Of a DNA stretch of 64,000 nt, positions 37,586 through 45,912 are shown piece by piece (the stretch's first letter is position 1; every line of letters starts with the position of its first letter). The DNA is from Tenacibaculum sp. 190130A14a (GTDB lineage Bacteria; Bacteroidota; Bacteroidia; Flavobacteriales; Flavobacteriaceae), in the NCBI RefSeq assembly GCF_964048965.1, contig NZ_OZ040189.1:2914001-2978000 (forward strand). Direction: 5' to 3'. The notes beneath the pieces are model-generated. The model saw nothing but the letters and a program-made list of their open reading frames with translations, searched no databases and was not told the DNA's origin. Position numbers and translations under genes: made by a program.

Positions 37586-39223
37586 TTAACTAACCATGTT
37601 AATATCTGCAATTTTATCGATTCGATTGCGTTTTAAGAAAGCATCAATTGTTTCAAAATGCTCTATGACTCTTTGGTCTTTAAACTCAAATACTTTTTGA
37701 GATAACCCTTGTAAGAAATCACGATCGTGAGATACCAATATCAAGGTTCCATCAAAAGACTTTAATGCTTCTTTCAATACATCTTTCGATTTTAAATCTA
37801 GGTGATTCGTAGGCTCATCTAAAATTAAAAGGTTTACTGGTTCTAACAATAACTTCACCATTGCTAAACGTGTTCGTTCTCCTCCAGATAAAACCCCTAC
37901 TTTTTTATCTAAATCATCTCCGCTAAACATAAAACGACCTAGAATATTCTTTATTTGTGTACGAATATCTCCTTCAGCTACCTCATCTACCGTTTGAAAA
38001 ACAGTCAACTTCGAATCTAATAGCGCTGCTTGATTTTGGGCAAAGTACCCCACTTTTACATTATGTCCTAATTCACAAGTTCCTTCAACTTCTATTTCAT
38101 CTAAAATAGCCTTAATCATGGTTGACTTTCCCTCTCCATTTCTTCCTACAAAACACACTTTTTCACCTCGTGCAATAGATAAGTTAGCATTTTTAAACAC
38201 CACTTTGTCTTCATAAGATTTTGAAACGTCATTTACTGTAACTGGATAATCACCTGAGCGAGGTGCTGGTGGAAAACGTAATTTTAATGCAGAGTTATCT
38301 ATTTCATCGATCTCAATAATTTCTAATTTTTCTAACATACGTTCTCTTGAAGCTACCTGATTCGTTTTTGAATAGGTTCCTTTGAATCGCTCAATAAATG
38401 CTTTAGTTTCTGCAATAAACTTTTGCTGTTCTTGATATGCTTTTAATTGATGTGCTCTGCGCTCTTTACGTAATTCCAAATAGTGAGAATAATTGGCTTT
38501 ATAATCATAAATACGTCCCATAGTTACTTCTATGGTTCTATTGGTAATGTTATCGATAAATGCTTTATCATGTGAGATTACCATTACAGCGTTTGCTTTA
38601 TTAATTAAGAAGTCTTCTAACCACACTACCGATTCTATATCGATATGGTTTGTAGGCTCATCTAATAAAATTAAATCGGGCTTCTGTAATAAAATTTTTG
38701 CCAATTCTATTCGCATGCGCCACCCTCCACTAAACTCATTTGTTTGTCTGGTAAAATCTTCTTGAGTAAATCCTAATCCTTTTAACGCCTTTTCTACTTC
38801 CGCATCATAATTTACATCTTCTAAGGCATAATATTTTTCTCCCAAATCAGAAACACGTTCAATAATTTTCATGTACCCATCGCTTTCATAATCGGTACGT
38901 GTTTCTAATTCTTTGTTTAGTTTATCCATTTCATCACGCATGTCAAATACATGTTGAAATGCTTTGGCAGTTTCTTCAAAAACAGTACAGTCATCTTCTG
39001 TTAGTAAATGTTGAGGTAAGTAAGCTATTACCGTATCCTTTGGTGAACGCACTCCTCCTCTTGTAGCTTTTTGAACTCCTGCTACAATCTTCATCATGGT
39101 AGATTTCCCTGCTCCATTTTTACCCATTAAGGCAATCTTATCGGTAGGATTAATCACAAAAGAAACATCACTAAACAAGGTTCCTCCATTAAACTCCACT
39201 GCTAAATTATCTACTGAAATCAT
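37586..39223 (-). CDS. ABC-F family ATPase
   Basis: The 545-residue soluble protein has two ABC nucleotide-binding domains and no membrane segments. The first has GKNGAGKSTMMKI (Walker A), FSGGWRMRIELAKILLQKPD and LILLDEPTNHIDIES. The second has GRNGEGKSTMIKA, LSGGERTRLAMVKLLL and LLILDEPTNHLDLKS. Between them lies the charged helical linker (near residues 235-315). ABC-F proteins act on the ribosome, either relieving stalled translation or protecting against antibiotics; the subgroup (YbiT-like) is the more likely housekeeping type. It is the last ordinary gene before the accessory array. Confidence 0.93.
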   Translation of the reverse strand: MISVDNLAVEFNGGTLFSDVSFVINPTDKIALMGKNGAGKSTMMKIVAGVQKATRGGVRSPKDTVIAYLPQHLLTEDDCTVFEETAKAFQHVFDMRDEMDKLNKELETRTDYESDGYMKIIERVSDLGEKYYALEDVNYDAEVEKALKGLGFTQEDFTRQTNEFSGGWRMRIELAKILLQKPDLILLDEPTNHIDIESVVWLEDFLINKANAVMVISHDKAFIDNITNRTIEVTMGRIYDYKANYSHYLELRKERRAHQLKAYQEQQKFIAETKAFIERFKGTYSKTNQVASRERMLEKLEIIEIDEIDNSALKLRFPPAPRSGDYPVTVNDVSKSYEDKVVFKNANLSIARGEKVCFVGRNGEGKSTMIKAILDEIEVEGTCELGHNVKVGYFAQNQAALLDSKLTVFQTVDEVAEGDIRTQIKNILGRFMFSGDDLDKKVGVLSGGERTRLAMVKLLLEPVNLLILDEPTNHLDLKSKDVLKEALKSFDGTLILVSHDRDFLQGLSQKVFEFKDQRVIEHFETIDAFLKRNRIDKIADINMVS

Positions 39224-39316
39224 ATACTGAATTTTTAACCCTGCGAAAGTAGTAAAAAGACCTAAAAACTTAAGAAAAAGTTTGATTCATAAAAATCATA
39301 CGCTTATGTATCAAAC

Positions 39317-39433
39317 AAACAATTATTGTTTTAAAAAAATTCATTATTTTCGAATTTAATAGAAGTGAATAAAATTGCTATAAACTTCCGCATACCCACC
39401 AAATTGGAGGTATAAAAGTGCTTTTGTTCTGCA
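39317..39433 (+). repeat. 117-bp leader repeat, copy A
   Basis: This block recurs at 41676-41792 with only about three mismatches and no gaps. It contains TTG (39326-39328) and TATTTTCG (39345-39352), which could be a -33/-7 promoter pair with a short 16-bp spacer, and a hairpin CCACCA / TGGAGG within TACCCACCAAATTGGAGGTA. Both copies end just before a start codon (28 bp here). Confidence 0.85.
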
Positions 39434-39461
39434 TATAAATAAATTGTAATACATTATCAAA

Positions 39462-39917
39462 ATGAATAAAAAAATCTTTTTGATCATATCTCTCCTTATA
39501 GGATTTACTATTGTATACTTAAACTTGCGCAACGCAAAAAACGAGAATAGGTATAGTGACAATCATGGAAATCATTTTATTGAAAAAGGAAATCGATTAT
39601 TCATTGTACCATCAACTTATATTATAATTGGGAATAGACATAACATTTTTTTATATAACGAGAGCTCAAACGATGTTGAAATAACAAAAGAGCTAAAAAT
39701 CAAACCAAATCACTTTAGAATTTTAAACATGCGTGAAACCGATTCATTAATTCTGAATAATAGAATTAAGTTTACCTTCAACGATGATAATGAACTAGAA
39801 ATTGAAGATAATAATTCCCAAATTTCAGGACTTGGAGGTGAATTCCTAAATGATTATAAGGTTCCTAATGGAGTTGAATGGGCTTTTGTCATTGTTGAAC
39901 CTAATAAAGGTGATTAA
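39462..39917 (+). CDS. Hypothetical membrane-anchored protein
   Basis: A 151-residue protein with one N-terminal hydrophobic segment (IFLIISLLIGFTIVYL, residues 4-19) and a soluble remainder rich in Asn, Asp and Glu that could be an all-beta domain (RLFIVPSTYIIIGNRHNIFLYN, KFTFNDDNELEIEDN, GVEWAFVIVEPN). I recognise no family. It is the first gene of the accessory array and directly follows the 117-bp leader repeat, which probably supplies its promoter. Confidence 0.55.
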   Translation: MNKKIFLIISLLIGFTIVYLNLRNAKNENRYSDNHGNHFIEKGNRLFIVPSTYIIIGNRHNIFLYNESSNDVEITKELKIKPNHFRILNMRETDSLILNNRIKFTFNDDNELEIEDNNSQISGLGGEFLNDYKVPNGVEWAFVIVEPNKGD

Positions 39918-39926
39918 AAAAACGGG

Positions 39927-39976
39927 TTACAACTAAACCTAAACTGCTTTAAACTTTGTTTAGCAAAACGTTGTAA
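39927..39976. repeat. attC-like inverted repeat in spacer
   Basis: Outer arms TTACAAC (39927-39933) and GTTGTAA (39970-39976) enclose inner arms CTAAAC (39933-39938) and GTTTAG (39958-39963), with an asymmetric unpaired CAAAA between the right-hand arms. The two-box, asymmetric layout ending in GTT resembles an integron attC site, although the right box does not match GTTRRRY exactly. Confidence 0.45.
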
Positions 39977-40010
39977 TGTATTAAAATAAGATACTAAGAA
40001 GATTATATAG

Positions 40011-40481
40011 ATGAGAACTTATCCAGAAAATATTGAAGAACTAGAAAAAAAACATAGTTTTAGTTTTCCTTTAGATAATAAAAAATTAGAGCTTATTCTT
40101 AATAATGTTATTTTACGTAATGATATTGCATATGTATTTTTAAAATCCCGAATCTTAAATTCACTGAAAATGCAAAATCTATTTGAAAATGAATTATTCA
40201 GTGAGTCATTTTTGGATAAAAAATTTAACCAAACGGATAGACTTAAAATTTATAAAGCAATAAAAAATCAGCTTCCTATGCCGGTTAATGAGAGAAAGAA
40301 ATTGAGTTTACATTCTTTGTTTCAGTTAAATAGAAAACCAAAAATTAATACAAGAGTACTAACAATTAAAGATTTAATTTTTGATTTAATCAAACAACAC
40401 AGATTAACTATTAAGAGAAGTTTTGAAACTTTTTTTAAACATGAACTTGATAACTTAAAACAAGACTACAACAATATGTGA
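40011..40481 (+). CDS. Hypothetical protein, unknown function
   Basis: A 156-residue Lys/Asn/Leu-rich, mostly helical protein with no signal peptide (MRTYPENIEELEKKHSFSFP). The middle reads KFNQTDRLKIYKAIKNQLPM and the end FFKHELDNLKQDYNNM. It is not similar to any family I know. The gene stands alone between two short spacers of the accessory array, each carrying an ACGTT-type motif shortly before the following start codon. Confidence 0.5.
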   Translation: MRTYPENIEELEKKHSFSFPLDNKKLELILNNVILRNDIAYVFLKSRILNSLKMQNLFENELFSESFLDKKFNQTDRLKIYKAIKNQLPMPVNERKKLSLHSLFQLNRKPKINTRVLTIKDLIFDLIKQHRLTIKRSFETFFKHELDNLKQDYNNM

Positions 40482-40537
40482 AAATATATTAAAAGGCATT
40501 TTTCACTAAACGTTATTGGTAATAAAAAAATAAAGTA

Positions 40538-41143
40538 ATGTCTATATCACCAAAATTATTTGAAATAACATTAATAGATGTTCAAAATGAATTATGTACA
40601 GAATGGCAGAAATCTTTTGAGGAGTTCTCTGAAGTCAGTATAGTGAATGGAAAATTTGAACTAGAAAGAGAATATGACTGTTTAGTAAGTCCTGCAAACT
40701 CATTTGGTTTAATGGATGGAGGAATTGATTTAGCAATACGAAACTACTTTGGCATGAAGATTCAATATAATGTTCAAAAAAGAATTCAAAAAGAATTTTA
40801 TGGAGAACAACCTGTTGGAACTTCAATTATTGTATTTACAGAAAATGAGTGCCATCCATTTTTGGCTCATACTCCAACAATGAGGGTTCCAACGGATATT
40901 TCAAAGACAGATAATGTTTACAATGCATTTTTTGCTATGCTAACTTCTATCGCTAATCATAACAAGACTGGAAAGGCAAGAATAGAAAAGGTGCTTTGCC
41001 CTGGAATGGGAACAGCCACTGGAAGAATGTCTCCAAAAGAGGCCGCTAGACAAATGTCCATTGCTTATAAGAACTTTAAATATCCAACAACCAACATGAA
41101 TTGGAAAAACTTAAATAAAAGACATCTAGAAATAATAGGGTAA
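40538..41143 (+). CDS. Macro domain-like protein
   Basis: The 201-residue protein shows a macro-domain layout: YDCLVSPANSFGLMDGGIDLAI (residues 46-67) corresponds to the NAAN...GGG-DxAI adenosine diphosphate ribose loop, and VLCPGMGTATGRMSPKEAARQM near 150-172 corresponds to the second phosphate loop and following helix. Such domains bind or remove ADP-ribose. In an accessory array it may counter an ADP-ribosylating toxin or phage factor, which is speculation. No partner DarT-like gene is adjacent. Confidence 0.7.
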   Translation: MSISPKLFEITLIDVQNELCTEWQKSFEEFSEVSIVNGKFELEREYDCLVSPANSFGLMDGGIDLAIRNYFGMKIQYNVQKRIQKEFYGEQPVGTSIIVFTENECHPFLAHTPTMRVPTDISKTDNVYNAFFAMLTSIANHNKTGKARIEKVLCPGMGTATGRMSPKEAARQMSIAYKNFKYPTTNMNWKNLNKRHLEIIG

Positions 41144-41224
41144 AACTATCTACAATATAACTGAAAATACATTAAAATGCAGCTTAACCAAAACGTACAT
41201 AATCAGAAAAATCAAACTGAACGA

Positions 41225-41575
41225 ATGAAAAAACTCATTTCAACATTATTAATCTTAACAATTTTAATTGGGTGTAATTCTTTAAGAAAAGGAACTAAAT
41301 CTGCAATTTCCGTTGCAGGTTCAACTTGGGAGTATTCAGATGAAGACTGGACTTATCAGATTGAATTTGTTGAAAATGGACAAATAAAAAGTACGCATCC
41401 GAACGACAATACACCTGAAAATGACTTTTGGAAACAGTCTCATAGTAACATCCATTTTGAATTTAACGATGGTTTTTCAAAATATGACGGGAAGATGAAA
41501 TCCATTGACTTAATTACTGGAATTGGGAAAAGTACGAGCGGAAAGTGGAAATGGAAAATGAAAAAAATAAAATAA
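41225..41575 (+). CDS. Small lipoprotein, lipocalin-like
   Basis: A 116-residue protein starting at ATG 41225 (MKKLISTLLILTILIGCNSL); the upstream ATG at 41177 lies in spacer sequence and would spoil the signal. The lipobox ends at Cys17. The mature part (GSTWEYSDEDWTYQIEFVEN, HPNDNTPENDFWKQSHSNIHFEFNDGFSKYDG, GKSTSGKWKWKMKKIK) has the rhythm of a small beta-barrel, as in lipocalin-like or META-type domains. The function is unknown. Confidence 0.6.
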   Translation: MKKLISTLLILTILIGCNSLRKGTKSAISVAGSTWEYSDEDWTYQIEFVENGQIKSTHPNDNTPENDFWKQSHSNIHFEFNDGFSKYDGKMKSIDLITGIGKSTSGKWKWKMKKIK

Positions 41576-41675
41576 AATAACCACTTACAACAATGACTAT
41601 AAATAATTGATGGTTCTAAGGTATTTTTGAAATTTTATACGAATTCCCAACTTTACATACACGGATATACTACAT

Positions 41676-41792
41676 AAACAATTATTGTTTTATAAAATTT
41701 CATTATTTTCGAATTCAATAGAAGTGAATAAAATTGCTATAAACTTCCGCATACCCACCAAATTGGAGGTATAAAAGTGCTTTTGTTCTGCA
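41676..41792 (+). repeat. 117-bp leader repeat, copy B
   Basis: This is the second copy of the 39317-39433 block, with about three mismatches and no gaps. It follows a spacer starting CACTTACAACAATGACTATA and ends 17 bp before the ATG of the next gene. The two copies flank the segment 39434-41675, which could be lost by homologous recombination. Confidence 0.85.
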
Positions 41793-41809
41793 AAATAAGT
41801 TGCCACAAT

Positions 41810-42394
41810 ATGCCGAAACCCCAAATCAAACATATAACCACTAAGATTCATTTCTATCTTTTGGGAATTGTTATATTGAATTTCACTCTGAAAAGTACAA
41901 TTAAAATAAGTTTTAATTATAAATTGACTAATTTAATAACCTTATTAATTTATGCAAGCGGAATTATTCTCTTCATATGGAATTTCAAGTCATTTAAAAA
42001 AATTGGTTTTTACTTTAGCTTATATGTAATTACACCTATTCTAACTTTATTATTTGGGTTGTTTGGTGGAATGTTTCTAGGAATTATTACCTCAATAGTT
42101 CTTTATCCTATACAACAGAATAAAGTTGAAATGGAAAAAGAAAATTTTGTGATTTATCAAAAAACCGAAGGATTTTTAGGAATGTGTTGTGCTTATGAAA
42201 TTACTGAAAAGAAATTTTTAATACTTGAAAAAACAATTAAAGAAATAGATTTAAACACTGAAATTCAATTTAATGAGAAATCATTGTACACTAAAAACGG
42301 AAAAACAGAACTGAAAATAAACTATGAAAAATATCAATTTGCTGAACATAGTTTACCCAAAAAAGACACAATAATTTTAATTAAAAAGGAATAA
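41810..42394 (+). CDS. Hypothetical membrane protein
   Basis: A 194-residue protein starting at ATG 41810 (MPKPQIKHITTKIHFYLLGI). Three or four hydrophobic segments lie in residues 14-110 (YLLGIVILNFTL, LITLLIYASGIILFIWNF, FYFSLYVITPILTLLFGLFG, FLGIITSIVLYPI), and the remaining 85 residues are soluble and charged. No family is recognised. It is preceded by the second leader repeat, so it probably shares promoter type with the gene at 39462. Confidence 0.55.
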   Translation: MPKPQIKHITTKIHFYLLGIVILNFTLKSTIKISFNYKLTNLITLLIYASGIILFIWNFKSFKKIGFYFSLYVITPILTLLFGLFGGMFLGIITSIVLYPIQQNKVEMEKENFVIYQKTEGFLGMCCAYEITEKKFLILEKTIKEIDLNTEIQFNEKSLYTKNGKTELKINYEKYQFAEHSLPKKDTIILIKKE

Positions 42395-42477
42395 ATGCTG
42401 TGGCTAACAACTTGTATTTAATCGCTAGCTTATGCCTACTTTAGAAAATTCTTTCAGATTTTCAGCTTGGAGTACAC

Positions 42478-43359
42478 TTGTACATAAAAACATTCATAAC
42501 AGAAATTATTAAAAAGAAACGCTTGAAATATTCATTTAAAATAATCGATTACACTATCACTAAAGGTTTTTGGGAAAACAAAAAATCCGAAATACTATTT
42601 GAACAATGGAAAATATTAAAAAAAATTGATGACGAACGTTTCATAGTATTGAAAGACAAATCAGTACATTTTGTAGATTTAAAAGGAAATGGAATATGGA
42701 AAAACTCAATTAAATGTAGCGGAATACCTAATTGTGCCAAAATCTCAAAGGACAGATTAATTCTCACTACAAATTCTGAAAACTATCATTCCTGGGGACA
42801 TTTAGAACCAGTTATACTAATTGATTTGAATAATGGAACAATTATTAAAGAATTAAAAGGAAGAAAAGCTGAAACTCTTAACAATGGGAATTTTTTACTT
42901 GGACTTGAAGGCTATGATATTTTTAATACCTGGCTCTACGATAAAAATGGACGATTGTTAGATGAATGGAGAAGTTATGGCAATTATTTAATAATAGATC
43001 AAGACGTATTTGTTATTGAAGACGACCGAAACAATCCTACTAGAGCTTATGTAAGTAAATTATGTCCTAATGGAAAAATTGAAAACGGAAAAAAATTAAA
43101 AACTTCATCTTCTTCAAACCCATTACTTTTAAGTGATGGAAACTTTATATTTGAAAACTCTGGAGAATTAAACATAATTAGTCCTGACTTAAGAGAAATT
43201 GAAAACTTTAAATTATTGAATTATGCAGAAAGAGAATCTTGGCGTTTTTTTTCCAAAATATCAAAAGAAGAAAATATTTTAACCGTTAGTATTCTTGAAC
43301 GTTCTAATGAGCCGCCAATTGATTATAAAACACATAAATGGAAAATTACAATTGAATAA
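42478..43359 (+). CDS. Hypothetical protein, possibly 5'-truncated, beta-propeller-like
   Basis: A 293-residue frame with no ATG or GTG start; the first usable codon is TTG at 42478, inside what looks like spacer DNA. The sequence has repeated strand-turn units (DDERFIVLKDKSVHFVDLKG, CAKISKDRLILTTNSEN, ETLNNGNFLLGLEGYDIFNTWLYDKNG, PLLLSDGNFIFENSGELNII) suggesting a beta-propeller. No signal peptide is seen. Either it starts at TTG or its true 5' end was lost when the spacer was joined. Confidence 0.5.
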   Translation: MYIKTFITEIIKKKRLKYSFKIIDYTITKGFWENKKSEILFEQWKILKKIDDERFIVLKDKSVHFVDLKGNGIWKNSIKCSGIPNCAKISKDRLILTTNSENYHSWGHLEPVILIDLNNGTIIKELKGRKAETLNNGNFLLGLEGYDIFNTWLYDKNGRLLDEWRSYGNYLIIDQDVFVIEDDRNNPTRAYVSKLCPNGKIENGKKLKTSSSSNPLLLSDGNFIFENSGELNIISPDLREIENFKLLNYAERESWRFFSKISKEENILTVSILERSNEPPIDYKTHKWKITIE

Positions 43360-43581
43360 ATCACAACATATAACACCATGTGTAATTCATTTCTATTAAG
43401 TACTAACCTCAAAGGATTATTCATACTAAAAAGTCCGCCAAACTTTCAGTCTGGCTTTCAAAAGAAAAAAGCATAAACAAAAACGAAATATAAAAATCCG
43501 GCTCTCTGTTACTAAGAAAATATAGTGTTCTTTCATACACTATATTTGGTAAACTAGACCGTTAGCAACTATAATTAAAAA
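43360..43581. other. 222-bp spacer with two hairpins, no gene
   Basis: No gene is seen. The region holds a GCCA / TGGC hairpin (43437-43455) within a pyrimidine-rich stretch, and a 10-bp hairpin AAATATAGTG / CACTATATTT (43518-43547). It ends in GACCGTTAGCAACTATAATT just before the next start, the same ACGTT/CCGTT type of boundary seen at other spacers of the array. Confidence 0.5.
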
Positions 43582-44436
43582 ATGAAATACATACTTATAT
43601 TTTTCATCTTTTTTCTAACCTTAGCTGTAAACGCTCAAGATTTCAGCCAGTTAGTCGATTCGACATATGATTTTTCACCTCACAAATTGAGCAAGAAAGA
43701 ACAAGAGACAAAATTCCCAAAACTTGACACCTTTTTTAAACTAGTATTAAGAGATACAGCTACCTATGTTCCTCTTCTAAAGACTGAACTTAAAAAAGAT
43801 GGTCATATGCCATATTTCTATTATGATGGGGCTCATTTATTAATGATTATCAATCAGATGAATACGACAGATGACAAATTAATTATCAGCAGCTTCAAGA
43901 AATCAGATATAAGAGACTTAAACCCTAGGATATATACTTCTTTATTGACACAATTATCACTAAGAGGAACGAATACAAGTGATTTGGCTATTCAAATTTT
44001 GCAAGATTCTACATTTTCATTTTTTATCCCTTCTCATGCTTTCAATTTCGACCAAGGTTATTGTCTCTCCTACATATTGTTACCTCTTACGCCCCAATTA
44101 TACACTGCTAAATTGATTAACGCATTTGATGATTTATCAGATGAATCTAAAAAATCAATTATCACAACATTGTGGTTTAGCTACTCTTGTGAAGGAGATT
44201 TGTTTCTTAACTCAGTTAAAGAAAACTCAAAGTATTCTGAAAATATTAGAAACTATGCAGCAAACTTATTGAGTCGAAAAAAAGTAAATTCAGAAACTAA
44301 AAAGATAATGACTGAGATTTATGGCAATAATCTTGACAAACTATGGATTGACTCCTTTTATAGGTTCAGTGATGAAGCGATTGGAAATATAGATTATGTT
44401 ACAAGAATGCGAAGAAACAAAGAAAAATGCCGATAA
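43582..44436 (+). CDS. Hypothetical secreted protein, helical-repeat-like
   Basis: A 284-residue protein with a clear signal peptide (IFFIFFLTLAVNAQ, cleavage near residue 18). The mature part is mostly helical and Lys/Leu/Ser-rich (FKLVLRDTATYVPLLKTELK, YLLSRKKVNSETKKIMTEIYG), in the style of HEAT-like repeats, but no family is recognised. It ends 15 bp before the small membrane protein gene, so the two probably form one transcription unit. Confidence 0.55.
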   Translation: MKYILIFFIFFLTLAVNAQDFSQLVDSTYDFSPHKLSKKEQETKFPKLDTFFKLVLRDTATYVPLLKTELKKDGHMPYFYYDGAHLLMIINQMNTTDDKLIISSFKKSDIRDLNPRIYTSLLTQLSLRGTNTSDLAIQILQDSTFSFFIPSHAFNFDQGYCLSYILLPLTPQLYTAKLINAFDDLSDESKKSIITTLWFSYSCEGDLFLNSVKENSKYSENIRNYAANLLSRKKVNSETKKIMTEIYGNNLDKLWIDSFYRFSDEAIGNIDYVTRMRRNKEKCR

Positions 44437-44451
44437 TACTATATATAGCTA

Positions 44452-44661
44452 ATGAAGAAGAAAAAAATCATATTAATTCACCTGGCGTTATTTCTAATCT
44501 TAACAGTGACTTTGTTTTTTTCAGCAGAGTCTTTATTGAATTTACTTGCCTCAGGTTTTCACGATGTTTCAATGTGGTTAAGTTTGATATTTTGCGGTAC
44601 AATTGGAATGTTCATTTTGACAATTATCTCGTGTTTAGTATTCATAAAACGACATAATTAA
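44452..44661 (+). CDS. Small two-helix membrane protein
   Basis: A 69-residue protein with hydrophobic helices at about residues 6-24 (ILIHLALFLILTVTLFF) and 40-63 (MWLSLIFCGTIGMFILTIIS). Its last 25 codons lie in the 152-bp repeat that recurs at 45840, where the same DNA is read in another frame. Here the frame gives a sensible membrane helix, so this is probably the original setting of that DNA. The stop overlaps the start of the truncated DUF2199 copy (TAATG). Confidence 0.55.
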   Translation: MKKKKIILIHLALFLILTVTLFFSAESLLNLLASGFHDVSMWLSLIFCGTIGMFILTIISCLVFIKRHN

Positions 44662-44736
44662 TGTTCTGGAAAAAGAAAAAAAGTAAATCAGCAGAATTCA
44701 AATGTTCTCAATGCGAAGAAGTCTATTTGGAACTAC
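44585..44736. repeat. 152-bp direct repeat, copy 1
   Basis: This copy starts at TGATATTTTGCGG and covers the tail of the small membrane protein gene and the first 25 codons of a DUF2199 copy. It matches 45840-45991 (1255 bp away) with a few substitutions, mostly near the right end, and no gaps. Confidence 0.85.
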
Positions 44737-44756
44737 CAAAGCAAGTACTAAACTAA
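44661..44756 (+). pseudogene. Truncated DUF2199 gene fragment
   Basis: The frame from ATG 44661 has only 31 codons (MFWKKKKSKSAEFKCSQCEE...). It matches the first 25 or so residues of the full-length DUF2199 protein at 45916 and then diverges into unrelated codons and a stop. It is a 5' remnant of a second DUF2199 gene, cut at the right edge of the 152-bp repeat. Confidence 0.75.
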
Positions 44757-44825
44757 AAGACCATAACTTAAACCCCATAAGTAACCGTTATACGAGACCG
44801 TTATAAGTAATTAAACATAAATTAA

Positions 44826-45278
44826 ATGAATAAAAAAATTAAACTCTTGACCTTATTAATCGTTACTGTTTTTTCAACAAGTATCTTAAAAGCACAATCG
44901 ACCGAAGAAATTACAAAGGAATTTTTTAAAACATATGAAAAGTCACCTCAAAAAGCAATTGACTATGCTTTCGGAACAAACAAATGGATGGACCGAAATC
45001 AGGATGGAATTGAAAATGTCAAAAATCAATTGAACAATTTACTAGGTTTAGTTGGAGATTATTGTGGTTACGAAAAGATTACAGAAAAGAGCATTGGAGA
45101 AAGTTACAAACTTGTTAGTTATATGATAAAGTATGACAGACAACCTATTCGATTTACTTTTATTTTTTATAAACCAAAAAATAAATGGCAAGTTCTGAAT
45201 TTCCAATATGACGACAAATTAGATGATGAATTGGAGGAATCTGGAAAAGTATATCGGCTGAAAGAAAATTGGGAATAA
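44826..45278 (+). CDS. Hypothetical secreted protein, NTF2-like
   Basis: A 150-residue protein with a signal peptide (TLLIVTVFSTSILKAQ, cleavage near residue 23). The mature domain (STEEITKEFFKTYEKSPQKA, DGIENVKNQLNNLLGLVGDY, FTFIFYKPKNKWQVLNFQYDD) has the helix-helix-curved-sheet order of small NTF2-like or DUF4783-like proteins. The role is unknown. The left spacer ends CCGTTATAAGTAATT and the right one starts CACTTACAACAATAGCTATAATTC, both array-type boundaries. Confidence 0.55.
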   Translation: MNKKIKLLTLLIVTVFSTSILKAQSTEEITKEFFKTYEKSPQKAIDYAFGTNKWMDRNQDGIENVKNQLNNLLGLVGDYCGYEKITEKSIGESYKLVSYMIKYDRQPIRFTFIFYKPKNKWQVLNFQYDDKLDDELEESGKVYRLKENWE

Positions 45279-45426
45279 AACTCACTTACAACAATAGCTA
45301 TAATTCAGGGAACAGAATGAACTACAAAAAGAAATATTAACTTTAAAACGACTGATTTCTAAAACAGAATAGTCTTTGATTTATTCCTCGTCAATATAAT
45401 TGTCGAGAACTTTAGGTTTTATAAAA

Positions 45427-45912
45427 ATGAATAGAAAAGAAGTAATAGAAAAATATATTTCATTAATTATTGAGGGCTACTCTGAAGATAAAAGAGAAGA
45501 AGAAATTACTCAATTACTTTTGGAAAATTGGTCAAATGTGCAAGGATGGACTAATCTTCCAGATAACCTTCAGAAGGAATTCAATAATGGAAAGCTTGAC
45601 GGAAATTTTAATGATAAGAAGTATAACGACATATTAAAATTCAAACTCCATAATGATATCAAAGGGTATAACAATGAATATCTCTCGGAAGCAACTGGTA
45701 TTATTATAACACGAGGAAATGCTTGCGATTTAATAGCTTGTCCTTGCTGTGGGTATAAGACTTTAGAAAGTAGAAACGAATTTGATATATGTAAAATCTG
45801 CTGGTGGGAAGATGACGGACAAGATAATGAACAGGCAGATGATATTTTGCGGTACAATTGGAATGTTAATTTTGACAATTATCTCGTGTTTAGTATTCAT
45901 AAAACGACATAA
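45427..45912 (+). CDS. CPCC family cysteine-rich protein with foreign C-terminus
   Basis: A 161-residue protein starting at ATG 45427 (MNRKEVIEKYISLIIEGYSE), preferred over a TTG 27 bp upstream. Residues about 105-138 are a CPCC domain: CPCCGYKTLESRNEFDICKICWWEDDGQ, written here only as key parts CPCC, CKIC and WWEDDG. The domain normally continues with a GPN-type segment, but here the last 22 residues (ILRYNWNVNFDNYLVFSIHK...) come from the 152-bp repeat read in a frame different from the membrane protein at 44452. The gene is therefore a chimera with a lost natural C-terminus. It ends 3 bp before the DUF2199 gene. Confidence 0.7.
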   Translation: MNRKEVIEKYISLIIEGYSEDKREEEITQLLLENWSNVQGWTNLPDNLQKEFNNGKLDGNFNDKKYNDILKFKLHNDIKGYNNEYLSEATGIIITRGNACDLIACPCCGYKTLESRNEFDICKICWWEDDGQDNEQADDILRYNWNVNFDNYLVFSIHKTT

